This document shows positions 1 through 10,257 of a stretch of 64,000 nt of DNA, piece by piece. This DNA comes from Planobispora rosea. GTDB lineage: Bacteria; Actinomycetota; Actinomycetes; Streptosporangiales; Streptosporangiaceae. A program made the translations under genes and the position numbers. The DNA lies in NCBI RefSeq assembly GCF_014648175.1, contig NZ_BMQP01000001.1, forward strand, positions 366,470 through 430,469, given 5' to 3'. The notes beneath the pieces are model-generated. The model was not told the origin of the DNA, ran no database searches, and saw only the letters and a list, made by a program, of their open reading frames with translations. Every line of letters starts with the position of its first letter. Position 1 is the first letter of the stretch.

Positions 1-95
1 GTCACGGTGAGGAGGAGGTCGGTGTCGGCCAGCCGGATCCGGTCACCGGTGGTGGGGCCGTACAGCGCGGCGTAGCGCGCCCGCTCAACGAACAT
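1..95 (-). CDS. ureC: Urease alpha subunit, N-terminal fragment
   Basis: First 31 codons of the catalytic urease subunit, which hydrolyses urea to ammonia and carbamate in the cytoplasm; the rest lies beyond the left edge. The visible protein begins [20 protein letters not shown], and the YAxLYGPTxGDRIRLxDTDL stretch is the conserved amino terminus of UreC. The start codon at 95 lies inside the end of ureB, an 11-base overlap, so the subunits are translationally coupled. Nickel-binding and active-site residues are outside the window, so activity cannot be judged here. Confidence 0.9.
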   Translation of the reverse strand, partial: MFVERARYAALYGPTTGDRIRLADTDLLLTV

Positions 96-459
96 CGGGA
101 CTCCCGTCGAGGGGTCCGGCCCACTCGGGGCGGAGACCGGGGACGATCCGGCGCCCGGCGATCGGCACGAGCGTCACGTCGCGTTCGACGCCGGGTTCGA
201 AGCGCACCGCCGTACCGGCCGGGACGTCGAGCCGCATGCCCCAGGCGGCCTCGCGGTCGAAGCTCAGGCCGGGGTTGGCGGCGGCGAAGTGGTAGTGCGA
301 GCCGACCTGGACCGGCCGGTCGGCGGTGTTGACGACCCTGACGGTACGGCGCTCCCGGCCGGGGTTGAGCGGGATCGGCCCCTCGCCGTACAGGAGCTCG
401 CCCGGGATCGGCGGTCCACCGTGCGCGGCCTCGGCCGGGATCGGCCCCTCGCCGGTCAT
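85..459 (-). CDS. ureB: Urease beta subunit
   Basis: Small structural subunit of urease, 124 residues, normal for a separate bacterial UreB. Visible family features are the IPGE motif near the start, the [20 protein letters not shown] stretch in the middle, then [24 protein letters not shown] and a basic V-x-L-V-x-I-AGRR segment. The ATG at 459 overlaps the ureA stop as ATGA, which fixes the start although the open frame runs much further upstream. It sits between ureA and ureC in the usual actinobacterial order. The N-terminus carries a short [20 protein letters not shown] extension that is degenerate-repeat like. Function is secure from family membership. Confidence 0.93.
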   Translation of the reverse strand: MTGEGPIPAEAAHGGPPIPGELLYGEGPIPLNPGRERRTVRVVNTADRPVQVGSHYHFAAANPGLSFDREAAWGMRLDVPAGTAVRFEPGVERDVTLVPIAGRRIVPGLRPEWAGPLDGSPDVR

Positions 460-758
460 GGGATCGGCCGGTGGACGGTGACGAGCTTGGTGCCGTCCGG
501 GAAGGTGGCCTCGATCTGCACCGACTCCAGCATCTCGGGGACGCCGTCCATCACGTCCTCGCGGGAGAGCACCTCGCGCCCCGTGTCCATCAGCTCGGCC
601 ACGGTGCGTCCCTCCCGGGCGCCCTCCATCAGGAAGGAAGCGATGACCGCGGTGGCCTCGGGATGATTGAGCCGGAGGCCGCGGGACCTGCGGTCGCGGG
701 CGACACCGGCGGCGACGTGGATGAGCAGGCGTTCCTGCTCGTGGGGTGTGAGCCGCAT
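456..758 (-). CDS. ureA: Urease gamma subunit
   Basis: Smallest urease subunit, 100 residues, the exact usual length. It starts [20 protein letters not shown] and contains the RxxRGLxLNHPEAxA and [32 protein letters not shown] blocks that define UreA. An upstream in-frame ATG at 950 would add 64 unrelated residues, so the MRLTPHEQ start at 758 is chosen. First gene of the visible ureABC operon; the 224-base gap to the divergent gene at 983 should contain promoters for both directions. Nickel and accessory genes (ureEFGD) are not in view. Confidence 0.93.
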   Translation of the reverse strand: MRLTPHEQERLLIHVAAGVARDRRSRGLRLNHPEATAVIASFLMEGAREGRTVAELMDTGREVLSREDVMDGVPEMLESVQIEATFPDGTKLVTVHRPIP

Positions 759-982
759 CCCCGGACCATAGGAACCGGCGGTTTCCCCTGTATTGCGGGC
801 CGATGTCGCGCCGGTTTCCGGATCGGGCGCACCCCGCGGGCCGTCCGGCCGCGGCTCCGGGCCGTCCGGTTTGATCACTTCTTGGTGACTGTTGCCGTTG
901 ACGATCGCACCGCTTCCCGCCGCTGGCGTACCCTGCCCCCAGAATTCCACGGAGGCGGGGGAATTCGGACGCGGAGGACATC

Positions 983-2068
983 GTGCGCATCTGGAGGCCG
1001 AAGGCGAAGCCGGGTTCCGGACCGGGCGATGAACTGCCCGGTCCGTCGGCCGAGGCCGTTGCGGCGTCTCCTCCGGATGAGACGAGGCAGGCGCCGGAAG
1101 AGCCGGGCGGGGGGAGAGGCGGCCGCCTTCTCCGGCTCGCCGGCTGGCTCGCCGCCATCACGGCGGCGGCTGTCGTCGCGGTCTGGACGGTCGTGGAGAC
1201 GGGACCGCCCACGGAGGCCGAGCTGTTGGAGCAGGCGGGCCTGAGCGGCCGTGACCGGCTCCTGATCGGGGTGAAGGACGACACCCCCGGCATCGCGATC
1301 CGCAAACCGGACGGCGGCTACGAGGGGTTCGACATCGAGATCGCCCTCATGATCGCCGCAGACCTCGGTTTCCGCAAGAGCGAAGTGGAGTTCCTGTCCA
1401 TCGAGACCGAGGACAGGGCTCGGATGACGGCCAGGAACGTCGCCGGGCAGCATGTCAAGGTCGATCTGGTGGTGGCCACGTTCAGCGTGACGCCGGAGCG
1501 TCTGAAAGATCCCGCGATCGGGTTCTCGGCGCCCTATCTGGAGACGCAGCAGTCCGTCATCACGCGCAAGGGGCATCCCGCCATCACCTCGTTGTCGCAG
1601 CTGAGGGGCAAGCCCGTCTGCACCCTCGGCGCCTCGACATCCGAACCCCCGGTCAGGCTGGCGGGAGCCGAGGTCACCCCCAAGAACCGGATCAGTGACT
1701 GCGTCGCCGGGCTCAAGGACGAGCAGTACGAGGCGGTCACGACCGACACCGCGCTCATGGCGGGATTCGTCCAGAACGAGCCCGACCTGCTCGAGCACCA
1801 CGACATCGGCCTGGAGGCCTCGGAGCAGTGGGCCGTCAACGCCGGGACCAACCAGGCGCTGCGCACCCTCGTCAACCTCTCGCTCCACCGCTCGGTCACG
1901 GACCCGCAGGACCGGCGCTGGGAGGACGCCTACGACAAGTTCATCGCCCCCATGCAGGCGAGCAATCCGGCGGAGCAGATCGCCAGCCGGGTGCAGCCGC
2001 CCGTCCCCGAGCCCGACGTGCGACGCTGGCCCTGGGAGCGGGGGATCCCTCATCGGAAGGCCGGATGA
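983..2068 (+). CDS. Membrane-anchored family 3 solute-binding protein
   Basis: 361 residues. A basic and proline/glycine-rich cytoplasmic N-terminus (1-46) leads into one hydrophobic segment (about 47-68), followed by an extracytoplasmic family 3 solute-binding domain (SBP_bac_3, glutamate/glutamine type). The domain begins [12 protein letters not shown] and contains [15 protein letters not shown], followed by [15 protein letters not shown], typical of this fold. There is no lipobox, so it is tethered by the membrane segment. GTG start at 983 with GGAGG at 973-977. The following membrane-protein gene overlaps it as ATGA. No ABC permease or ATPase lies nearby, so it may be a sensor or an orphan receptor rather than an uptake component; the ligand is unknown. 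Confidence 0.75.
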   Translation: MRIWRPKAKPGSGPGDELPGPSAEAVAASPPDETRQAPEEPGGGRGGRLLRLAGWLAAITAAAVVAVWTVVETGPPTEAELLEQAGLSGRDRLLIGVKDDTPGIAIRKPDGGYEGFDIEIALMIAADLGFRKSEVEFLSIETEDRARMTARNVAGQHVKVDLVVATFSVTPERLKDPAIGFSAPYLETQQSVITRKGHPAITSLSQLRGKPVCTLGASTSEPPVRLAGAEVTPKNRISDCVAGLKDEQYEAVTTDTALMAGFVQNEPDLLEHHDIGLEASEQWAVNAGTNQALRTLVNLSLHRSVTDPQDRRWEDAYDKFIAPMQASNPAEQIASRVQPPVPEPDVRRWPWERGIPHRKAG

Positions 2069-2121
2069 GCGGTACGGACGGCCGGATGAGCGGCACGGAC
2101 GGCCGGATGAGCGGCACGGGC
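2059..2121 (+). repeat. Three tandem 21-bp units over a start region
   Basis: Units at 2059-2079, 2080-2100 and 2101-2121 differ at only two positions. Each unit carries an in-frame ATG (2065, 2086, 2107), so the following membrane protein begins with three copies of MSGTDGR-like sequence and three possible starts. Confidence 0.85.
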
Positions 2122-3189
2122 ACGGAAGGCCCGGTGGCCGGTCCGTACCCGGCTCCGCTCGCCGGGCCGCTGAAAGGCGGCGCGGACGGGAGCTTCCCCG
2201 CCGGGACGCCGCGGGGCGGTCACCAGCAGTGGATATTCGCGATGCTGCCGGCCTTCCCGCTGGCGCTGCTCGTCGTGCGGCTGTGGTACGCCAGCCGACA
2301 GGACACCCAGACCCTGCTCCTGCTGGTCCAGCACGTCAGCGCTCTCGGTCTGCTCACCGCGGTGTTGCTGACCACTCTGTGGGTGCTGCCCGCCCTGGTG
2401 CTCACCGGCCGTGTCCTGGGCACCCTCTACCGGGTCAGCACCGGCCGTTCATCCTGGTTGTCGGCGGTGGCCGACCGCATCTCCGACTGGATCGTGGTGC
2501 TCTCCGTCATGGTCGGGGCGGTGAGCTGGCAGTTGCGCTTCCTGCCCACGCTGGCCGCGCTCTCGCTGGCCGCGCTCGGGCTGACCGTCCACGACCGCCG
2601 GCCCGGGCGGCGGGAACTGGTCGTCGTGTTCACGTTGTGGCTTCCGCTGGTCGCGGGGGCCGGGCTCTACGTCTGGCTGGCCCCGGCCATCGGCGAGGCG
2701 TTCGCCCGGGGGGACGTGGTCACCGCGGTGCTGCTGACCCTCCCGCCGGGTCTGGCCTGCCTGCTGACCGGTCCCGTCCCGGCCAGGGCCGCCGCGGCGC
2801 TGACGTCCACCCTGGCGGTCGCGGTTCTCGCGCTGGCGCCGCTGTTCACCGCGGCCGTCGTGGTGGAGGCGCCGATCCTGCCCCTCGTCGGCCTGGAGAT
2901 CTCGGAGGAGGGCGCGGAAGAGGAGATCGCCGGAAAAGTGCTGATCGGGCATGTCATCGCGACCGACGACCGGGTCTCCACGTTCCTGGGCCAGGACGGC
3001 ACCGTGCGGTTCATCGCCAACGGCGCGGTGGCCTCGCAGTTCCTCTGCCCCGACCTCGGGCAGATCCCGCGCAGCCGTGTCGCGCTGCACCGCTGGTACG
3101 TCGAGCACAGCGTGCTCGCCTGGTTCGCTCCCGACCCGCTGGCGAAGCCGAGTGACCCCCGGTGCCCGGGGCGCCCGGCCAATCCGTGA
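2065..3189 (+). CDS. Polytopic membrane protein of unknown function
   Basis: 374 residues from the first of three repeated ATGs. After a Gly/Pro-rich soluble start (1-50) there are about seven hydrophobic segments between residues 55 and 275, including AMLPAFPLALLVVRLW, LLTAVLLTTLWVLPALVLTG and TSTLAVAVLALAPLFTAAVV. A soluble C-terminal domain of about 90 residues follows (EEEIAGKVLIGHVIATDDRV onward). The C-terminal part resembles a small beta-rich extracytoplasmic domain but I do not recognise a family. The ATGA overlap with the upstream binding-protein gene implies coupled translation and a shared job, perhaps sensing or anchoring. No catalytic motif is visible. Confidence 0.7.
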   Translation: MSGTDGRMSGTDGRMSGTGTEGPVAGPYPAPLAGPLKGGADGSFPAGTPRGGHQQWIFAMLPAFPLALLVVRLWYASRQDTQTLLLLVQHVSALGLLTAVLLTTLWVLPALVLTGRVLGTLYRVSTGRSSWLSAVADRISDWIVVLSVMVGAVSWQLRFLPTLAALSLAALGLTVHDRRPGRRELVVVFTLWLPLVAGAGLYVWLAPAIGEAFARGDVVTAVLLTLPPGLACLLTGPVPARAAAALTSTLAVAVLALAPLFTAAVVVEAPILPLVGLEISEEGAEEEIAGKVLIGHVIATDDRVSTFLGQDGTVRFIANGAVASQFLCPDLGQIPRSRVALHRWYVEHSVLAWFAPDPLAKPSDPRCPGRPANP

Positions 3190-3219
3190 GCCGTACGGCG
3201 GTGACCGGTCCGCGGGGCC

Positions 3220-3465
3220 CTACTGGCTGTACTCCTCGACCTCCTCCACCGGGCGCGGCTCGGCGGCACCGGGATCGTCGCCGAACTCCCGGCGTGCCCG
3301 GCGCTGCCTGAGCAGGTCCCACGCCTGGTCGAGGGCTTCCTCGATGTATCGGATCCGGTGGTTCTCCTCATGGGAGGAGATCGCTCCGGCGGCCAGGGAC
3401 GTACGGAGATCCCGTTCCTCGGCAATGAGCCGGTTGATATGCGCAAGGATGTCGTGATCATTCAT
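3220..3465 (-). CDS. DUF2630 family small protein
   Basis: 81 residues. The sequence MNDHDILAHINRLIAEERDL, then LDQAWDLLRQRRARREFGDD, and a C-terminus ending VEEVEEYSQ matches the DUF2630 family, short helical proteins found almost only in actinobacteria. Two amphipathic helices are predicted, with HRIRYIEEALDQAWDLL as the conserved core. The start at 3465 is preceded on the coding strand by GGGGGA seven bases away; the open frame continues upstream but without this signal. It stands alone, convergent with the membrane-protein gene and divergent from the gene at 3658. No function is known for the family. Confidence 0.82.
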   Translation of the reverse strand: MNDHDILAHINRLIAEERDLRTSLAAGAISSHEENHRIRYIEEALDQAWDLLRQRRARREFGDDPGAAEPRPVEEVEEYSQ

Positions 3466-3657
3466 GTTAAGTCCCCCAATCCCCTCATTTCGGACTTTAT
3501 CCGACAGGATGGAGGCCGGAGTTCCGGGATGAACGGGAAGGGTAAAGAGGTCATTTTCTGGGGGTTTCGGGGGTTCCATGACGAATAACTTCCCCTTTTC
3601 AGGGCAGAGATAGAGGTTAGCGGAAAGTGTTCGCTCGATAGCGAAGAGTGGTCAACC

Positions 3658-3918
3658 ATGGGCGGTCCTCACGAACTGGTGCACGTCGCCACCCGGGCCA
3701 ACGGCGCCGAGGAGTGGGCGTGCGGCGTCTGCTCCCGCCGGATCCTGCTGCGCTGGCCGCCGAGTTTCGAGCGGCTGGTGCTGGTGGAGGGAGACGAGAC
3801 CGTCCAGCACTTCGGCACCAAGGGGCCGGTCGCCATGCTGGGAGCGGACATCACCCAGGAGCCCGACGAGGGCGACCGCGAATGGCTCAACGCCAACGGC
3901 ATCGCCTGGCCGGCGTGA
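3658..3918 (+). CDS. Small protein with one CxxC pair, unknown function
   Basis: 86 residues beginning MGGPHELVHVATRANGAEEW, with a CGVC motif near residue 22 followed by basic residues and then an acidic C-terminal half (QEPDEGDREWLNANGIAWPA). A single CxxC is half a zinc ribbon, so metal binding would need a dimer or other ligands. The codon pattern is strongly GC at third positions in this frame, which supports coding. Two other frames also stay open here but have less plausible composition. Monocistronic, between DUF2630 and the leuA leader; no operon partner. Function unknown. Confidence 0.6.
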   Translation: MGGPHELVHVATRANGAEEWACGVCSRRILLRWPPSFERLVLVEGDETVQHFGTKGPVAMLGADITQEPDEGDREWLNANGIAWPA

Positions 3919-4085
3919 GGCCGGACCGTCACCCCTCCGCGCGGGACGGGGTGACGCACGCCATGTCACCGGACAGTCCGACGATCTCGCCGGGGCCGGG
4001 CGCGGCCAGGTCCATACGGCCCGTCAGAGACTTTGCGTTCCGCAATATGAGACCGTGACCGGCACATTAAGAACCGTCTGATAGC

Positions 4086-4142
4086 GTGCTGTGCGTGCTG
4101 CGCGGGCTTCTTCTTCTTAGCCGCCGCGGCGAGGGCCTGTAG
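4086..4142 (+). CDS. Leucine-rich leader peptide of leuA
   Basis: 18 codons from GTG reading MLCVLRGLLLLSRRGEGL then TAG. Six of the first eleven codons are leucine, including four consecutive CTT codons, which are rare in this high-GC genome, so ribosome progress here should report leucyl-tRNA supply. An in-frame stop lies just upstream (4068-4070). The stop codon is the loop of a perfect hairpin (4134-4148). leuA begins 80 bases later. This is the layout of a leucine attenuator; leader-peptide control of leuA is established for other actinobacteria. The exact start codon is not certain. Confidence 0.75.
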   Translation: MLCVLRGLLLLSRRGEGL

Positions 4143-4148
4143 CAGGCC
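4134..4148 (+). promoter_or_regulatory. Hairpin with the leader stop codon in its loop
   Basis: GGCCTG-TAG-CAGGCC, a perfect 6-bp stem whose three-base loop is the TAG stop of the leuA leader peptide. A ribosome stalled on the upstream CTT run would leave it free to form; one reaching the stop would melt it. A weaker GCTCC/GGAGC pairing follows just downstream, a possible alternative partner. Confidence 0.6.
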
Positions 4149-4189
4149 GGCTCCCTCGTCGCGGAGCGAGTCATGCGCGTCGGCCGTGA

Positions 4190-5935
<1,746 letters not shown>

Positions 5936-5967
5936 CGCCGTACGGCCTCTCGCATCACGGCCTCTCG

Positions 5968-6003
5968 CATCCGGGCCGGGCATCGGCCTGCCAGGCCCGG
6001 ATG
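5968..6003 (+). terminator. Hairpin terminator after leuA
   Basis: A perfect 10-bp stem, CATCCGGGCC (5968-5977) with GGCCCGGATG (5994-6003), and a 16-base loop. There is no T run, as is common in high-GC actinobacteria. It lies between convergent genes and could serve both. A short direct repeat (ACGGCCTCTCGCATC, two copies) precedes it. Confidence 0.6.
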
Positions 6004-6019
6004 CCCGCCCGTGCCGTCC

Positions 6020-6739
6020 TCATCGGAGTCTTTTCCCGTTCTCGGAGCGGACCCCGCGCCGTGGGACGGCGTCCTGCCCCGGGAGGAGAAAGCCGTTGAA
6101 GTCCTGGGCGATGCCGCCGGTCTCCTCGGCGATCAGCCGGGCGGCCAGTTCGCCAGCCGCGAGGAGGTCCGGTGTGATCGCAGCCGGGTCCTCCACGTCC
6201 ATCTCGTACTCGGTGCCGAAGCGGCTCTCGATGAAAAGCACCCGGATCGGGCTCGCACTGCTTCTGAACACGATGGTCTCCTCGTCGACCCGCTCGTGGA
6301 AGCGCAGGCCGGGAAGCACTCCGGACAGCAGTTCCGCGAGACGCCGGTCGGGGATCTCATAGCACTCGATCACCGACGCGAGGACGTCGCGGCGGTTGGA
6401 CGCCGGATGCGACCGTCCGTTGAGCCGCCGGGCCAGCCCCTCGGTGACATCCGGCGGGAAGCAGTACCGCCCGCCGATGTCGCGCCAGGTCTCCTCCAGC
6501 ACGTAGGCGATCCGCCACCCCGCAGGCAGGCCCGCCCGCGCCTCGACGGCCGGTGTGATCTCGATCGGACCGCGTAGCCGCATCTTCCTCGTCACCCGGA
6601 TCCCCTTGCGATCCGGGTGCGCGATCGGGCTGCACAGCCGTACGGTCTCCAGCAGCAGCGCGGGATCGGGCCGGTACCCGAGGAGCAGCACCCGTCCGGC
6701 GCGCAGACGCCTGGCCTGGAAGAGATCGACGATGCCCAT
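6020..6739 (-). CDS. Hypothetical protein, 239 residues
   Basis: I do not recognise a family. The protein begins MGIVDLFQARRLRAGRVLLL and is soluble, mixed alpha/beta in composition, without a signal peptide or membrane segment. Residues 90-135 are rich in Arg and Asp (DVTEGLARRLNGRSHPASNR), and the C-terminus is basic. The ATG at 6739 is preceded by AGGGAG at nine bases, a credible SD. Monocistronic; convergent with leuA and shares its terminator region. Third-position GC is high throughout, so it is very likely coding. No catalytic motif seen. Confidence 0.65.
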   Translation of the reverse strand: MGIVDLFQARRLRAGRVLLLGYRPDPALLLETVRLCSPIAHPDRKGIRVTRKMRLRGPIEITPAVEARAGLPAGWRIAYVLEETWRDIGGRYCFPPDVTEGLARRLNGRSHPASNRRDVLASVIECYEIPDRRLAELLSGVLPGLRFHERVDEETIVFRSSASPIRVLFIESRFGTEYEMDVEDPAAITPDLLAAGELAARLIAEETGGIAQDFNGFLLPGQDAVPRRGVRSENGKRLR

Positions 6740-6852
6740 GCGGAAGCTCCCTGAAGGTCCGGTACGACCCCCATGATCGGGTGGCCCGCTTGTCCCTCAC
6801 TTGGAACCCAGTGGCCCGCCGGGATGCGGAGGAGGAACGGAGGACCGGCCGG

Positions 6853-7443
6853 TTACGCACCCGGGGTGCAGTCGTAGAGCTCGCCGTAGCGTTTCTGAGC
6901 GATGCGCATCAGCTCGATCATGTCCTTGATCGCATCCCTGCCCTTGGCCACCTTGGCGAGATAGATGGTGATCAATTGCTCTTTGTCGTCGCAGCGGAAT
7001 TTTGCGACTACCCGGTACGGCTGGGCGGCAAATGGGGTGTTCGGCAGATACGCGGCTAAGCCGTCCCCGAGATCGTTGGGAAGCGGGACTCCTCCGTGCC
7101 TCGTGTAGACCGCCCGTCTATCGTCCATAACGAAGTCCAGCTGTTCCTGGGGCATCCCATCGCCCTCGCGGAGCCATCTCACTTCCAGTGGGCGCGGGTT
7201 TGTGTCCGGTGCCCAACAGTCGCTGTCGCTTTCGTTGCCATCTGTTTTCTCCACAAGCGGCCCGGTCACACCGCTAATCAGGCGAAACGCCTGCTCGGGC
7301 ACGAGTTTGCAGATATAGGGAGCTGAGTCTACGACCGGGCGGTGAGGCGGAATCGGCGTGGATGCGACATCATTCTCTGGGGTGCAAGCCGTAGCGAGGA
7401 ACACGAGAGGAGTCAGAGTGACAAAGAGACGACGCAGCTTCAC
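6853..7443 (-). CDS. Small lipoprotein, last gene of WXG-linked operon
   Basis: 196 residues with a lipoprotein signal peptide: MKLRRLFVTLTPLVFLATAC, Cys20 as the lipidated residue. The mature part has about five further cysteines (YICKLVPEQAFRLISGV, DSDCWAPDT, FRCDDKEQ, YDCTPGA), suggesting two disulphides outside the membrane. The layout recalls the DUF3558-like lipoproteins of actinobacteria, but I cannot prove membership. The ATG overlaps the stop of the upstream 738-residue gene as ATGA, so it belongs to that operon and probably acts at the cell surface with it. Third-position GC is lower than in the neighbours. Confidence 0.7.
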   Translation of the reverse strand: MKLRRLFVTLTPLVFLATACTPENDVASTPIPPHRPVVDSAPYICKLVPEQAFRLISGVTGPLVEKTDGNESDSDCWAPDTNPRPLEVRWLREGDGMPQEQLDFVMDDRRAVYTRHGGVPLPNDLGDGLAAYLPNTPFAAQPYRVVAKFRCDDKEQLITIYLAKVAKGRDAIKDMIELMRIAQKRYGELYDCTPGA

Positions 7444-9656
7444 ATGCCACCTCCCGGAGAGGACGGGATCTGTAGATCGAGGTAGTCGTCTACATAGCTG
7501 GTCCTGCGGAAGGTGTTATGGAAGCGGTCCAACAGATCATCGCTTCCGCCGGTTTCACGTGTCCATGCGAGGAACTGGCTGTATTCCTGTGGGGTCATCT
7601 CAGCGAAAGGCTTGATCCTCGGAGGGACTCCTGTCGCGAACGATTGATCTTTCAGGTTGAACCCGTCGAGCATGCCCTTGTTCAGCATGGCTGTGGCGAT
7701 CATCTGCTCGGCCAGTCTCTCCACCGCGAGCCGGTTGTCTCCCAGTGTCCCGTGGATCCCGTCTAAATTCCGGCCGTCCTCCGACATCCGCCGGGCGACC
7801 TGCCTGGAGACCTCGTCGTACGCCGCCCCAGTGAGCTTGTCGTACCCGGTGCCGACCAATCCGCCGAAGGCTCCGGTGGCCAGTTCGCCCACCTGCCTGG
7901 CTCCCGGCACTGGGAACAGCCCTATCGCCTCGCGCACCATATTCTTCAGCGACTCATCCGCCTTCTTATCGTCCAACCCCTGGGCGATCAGCACCTGGCG
8001 GCGGATCTCCGTGATGTGGCCGAAGGGACGTGCTTCGGCCACGATCCGGTCGGTCAGGAACTGTTTGATGTCGGCCTTGTCGACCCGACCATCCTCGTCG
8101 AAGTCGAACTTCTTGACGTCGGCCTCCGTGAAACCGAGCTTTTCGGCGTTCGCCAGGGTGAGGCCGACCGGGGGAACGGTGTCGAGCGCCGCTCGCATGT
8201 GCTCGGTCTGCGCCCGTATCAGAGCCTCGAAGCCGGCATCGTCACCGGTGGCCAGTGCCAGCGCGTAGGACAGGTCCTCGGCTGAGGCCTTGCCGAAGGT
8301 CGCATGGTTGAGAAGGAGCCGGGAGAACTGGTCGATGTTCGCTGCCATCGCCTGGGCCAGGGGATAACGCAGAGGCGCGAGGCGGTCGAGAGCCTCCCTG
8401 TCCTTGATCGCAAGGTTGCCGCTGTCGGCCTTGGTGAAGGCGGGGCGGACCTCGTCGGCGAGGATTCTGGTCATCTCGGCGGCGAGTTTCGTGGAGGTCG
8501 CGTCCTGGCCGGTCGTCGCGGCGATCAGCGCGTTGTTGAACGGCCGGTAGTCGTCCAGATAGCGGAAGGCGTCCCACCGGGTGGTCAGCATGTAGTCCAG
8601 CACGGATTCCTTCCACCCCGCCGGGACGTGGTCCAGCAGCGCCTGGGATGCCTCCTTGCTGGAGCTCGCCGCGTGGAACAGGTCGTCCACGATCGACGAC
8701 CTGGTCTGCTTGCCCGGACTGGTCGCCTCCGACCCCGGTCGCAGCAGGCCGCCCAGCCCGAGCGCACCGGCCAGATCGAAGATGGGGATCTGGTCTCCCG
8801 CGAAGACTCGGCCCAGCGGGTCCCTGCTCGCCGCCCACTCGTCTTTGCGCTGCTCGTGCTCGTAGACGATCGCGTCGCGTCCGACGATCTCCATGAACTT
8901 CTTCGAGAACGGCGGCTTGCCGTCGTGGGCGCGCCACAGCAGCGCCTGCGCCTGGTATCCCGAGTACTTCACATCGCCGGTCTTGTGCTCCGCCCGGCCC
9001 TGTTTGACGAGGTCCCGCAGGAAACCGCCGCCCAGGTAGCCGGGGTTCTTCGGATCGGTTCCCCTGGCCAGGGCCGCGCTCAGCATCCCCAGGGCCTTCT
9101 TGCCCGAGGAGGAGAGCTGGGCGACCCGGTCGGAGTCGCCGTGCTTGCGGGCGTCGTTCAGCTGCGCGGCGAGCGAGCCGGGCAGCCTGGTCACGCCCCC
9201 GGCGCCCAGCAGGCCCAGGAACACCTTGACGAACTCCGCGTCTCCGGTCCGTGACGCGTATTTCTCCAGTTGCGCCAGTGCCGCGGGGTTCCCGTCGGCG
9301 GCGTCCAGTACGGCGCGGGCGGCGAGGGTCCCGTCCAGCAGCCCCTGGGCCGCTTCCAGCCTGTCGGGCATCTCCAGGAAGCTTCCCGCGGGCGTGCTCC
9401 TGCCGAAGGCGACCTTCTGCCGCTCCATCTCGTGGATCAGCTTCTGCCGTCGTCGCAGATCCTCGGCCTGCGTGGTGACCCGGTCGGCCAGCTCTCTCAG
9501 CCGGGTCGCCGGGGTGGTGTCGAGCCCGGCGCCCTGCAGCTCGCCGTACAGTGCCTGCGCCAGCCGGTCCAGCCGCTCGGCGGTCTGCGTGTGCTTGTCC
9601 GCCATCGTGTCGAACTCGGGCTGCTTGACCCCGGTGAACTCCGGACCGGTGGTCAT
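7440..9656 (-). CDS. Large helical protein with EF-hand-like loop, partner of a WXG100-like protein
   Basis: 738 residues from the ATG at 9656, which overlaps the upstream stop as ATGA; longer frames upstream are out of context. The first 110 residues look like a coiled-coil WXG/LXG-type helical hairpin (HTQTAERLDRLAQALYGELQ). The long middle is helical and soluble. Around residue 515 is KKFDFDEDGRVDKADIKQFL, a canonical D-x-D-x-D-G calcium loop. Near 625-650 is a Gly/Ala-rich helix (GELATGAFGGLVGTGYDKLT) that may insert in membrane. It resembles large actinobacterial proteins encoded beside WXG100 proteins, possibly DUF6571, but the assignment is uncertain. Predicted to be secreted or surface-located through type VII-like export; no toxin domain is recognised. 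Confidence 0.65.
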   Translation of the reverse strand: MTTGPEFTGVKQPEFDTMADKHTQTAERLDRLAQALYGELQGAGLDTTPATRLRELADRVTTQAEDLRRRQKLIHEMERQKVAFGRSTPAGSFLEMPDRLEAAQGLLDGTLAARAVLDAADGNPAALAQLEKYASRTGDAEFVKVFLGLLGAGGVTRLPGSLAAQLNDARKHGDSDRVAQLSSSGKKALGMLSAALARGTDPKNPGYLGGGFLRDLVKQGRAEHKTGDVKYSGYQAQALLWRAHDGKPPFSKKFMEIVGRDAIVYEHEQRKDEWAASRDPLGRVFAGDQIPIFDLAGALGLGGLLRPGSEATSPGKQTRSSIVDDLFHAASSSKEASQALLDHVPAGWKESVLDYMLTTRWDAFRYLDDYRPFNNALIAATTGQDATSTKLAAEMTRILADEVRPAFTKADSGNLAIKDREALDRLAPLRYPLAQAMAANIDQFSRLLLNHATFGKASAEDLSYALALATGDDAGFEALIRAQTEHMRAALDTVPPVGLTLANAEKLGFTEADVKKFDFDEDGRVDKADIKQFLTDRIVAEARPFGHITEIRRQVLIAQGLDDKKADESLKNMVREAIGLFPVPGARQVGELATGAFGGLVGTGYDKLTGAAYDEVSRQVARRMSEDGRNLDGIHGTLGDNRLAVERLAEQMIATAMLNKGMLDGFNLKDQSFATGVPPRIKPFAEMTPQEYSQFLAWTRETGGSDDLLDRFHNTFRRTSYVDDYLDLQIPSSPGGGM

Positions 9657-9895
9657 GGCCTGTCCGGTGACGACGCCAGCTTCTGGTTCGCGCTGTGCAC
9701 CGCTTCGGTGAGCATGGCGCGCAACTCGCGCTGGTCGGCGTGGACCTGGGTGCCGAACCGGGAGCCCGCGGGCCCCACCCACGTGTCGTTCTCCATCAGG
9801 CGGCACGAGGGGTCGAGCGCCCACCAGTGCTCGTCCGACAGCCGCTGGATCCGCTCCACCGCGGCCCGCATCGCCTCGCGATCGAGATCAGTCAC
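9653..9895 (-). CDS. WXG100-like small protein
   Basis: 80 residues, GTG start with GAGGGGATC just upstream. It has the size and pattern of an ESAT-6/WXG100 protein: a helix, then a W-x-G turn (W39-V40-G41 in ENDTWVGPAGSRFG), then a second helix rich in Arg, Glu and Ala (QRELRAMLTEAVHSANQKLA). Such proteins dimerise and leave the cell by type VII secretion or pair with large partners. It is the first gene of an operon with the 738-residue protein and the lipoprotein, all joined by ATGA overlaps. No EccC-type ATPase is in this window. The helical hairpin match is by eye. Confidence 0.6.
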   Translation of the reverse strand: MTDLDREAMRAAVERIQRLSDEHWWALDPSCRLMENDTWVGPAGSRFGTQVHADQRELRAMLTEAVHSANQKLASSPDRP

Positions 9896-10223
9896 GATGA
9901 TCCCCTCGTACGGCTCGCTGTACCGGAAACAGACCGGGAGGCGGCGTCCCCCACATCTCCCACACGGTAATCAACAGCATGTAAACAAAACAAGCTTAAG
10001 GGCGGTGAAAACCGATGCGTGATTCCCGAAGACCGTTCGGAAATGGTTTTCCGCTGGTTGTGAGCCTCGTTCTGCTGTGAGTGGAAGATGCGCGGGGCTC
10101 AATGACCTCATCCGATAAGGATGCGATCTTTTCGGAATTTTGTCGGGAAGAATCTGCTGCGGACGGCCGATCCTTTCTCCGCGGGAGGCGCGGCCGCCGG
10201 CCCTCCTGGAAGATCTGGTTCTG
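9896..10223. other. Intergenic region, promoter for the WXG-like operon
   Basis: No gene seen. The part near 9960-10020 is AT-richer than its surroundings and should hold the promoter reading leftward. Short frames here have atypical composition. The right end carries the terminator of the DUF6082 gene. Confidence 0.5.
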
Positions 10224-10251
10224 CCCGCCTGCCGGGGAAGGGGCAGGCGGG
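10224..10251 (-). terminator. Terminator after DUF6082 gene
   Basis: CCCGCCTGCC (10224-10233) pairs perfectly with GGCAGGCGGG (10242-10251), loop of eight, six bases past the stop codon at 10258. Confidence 0.6.
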
Positions 10252-10257
10252 GCGGGG

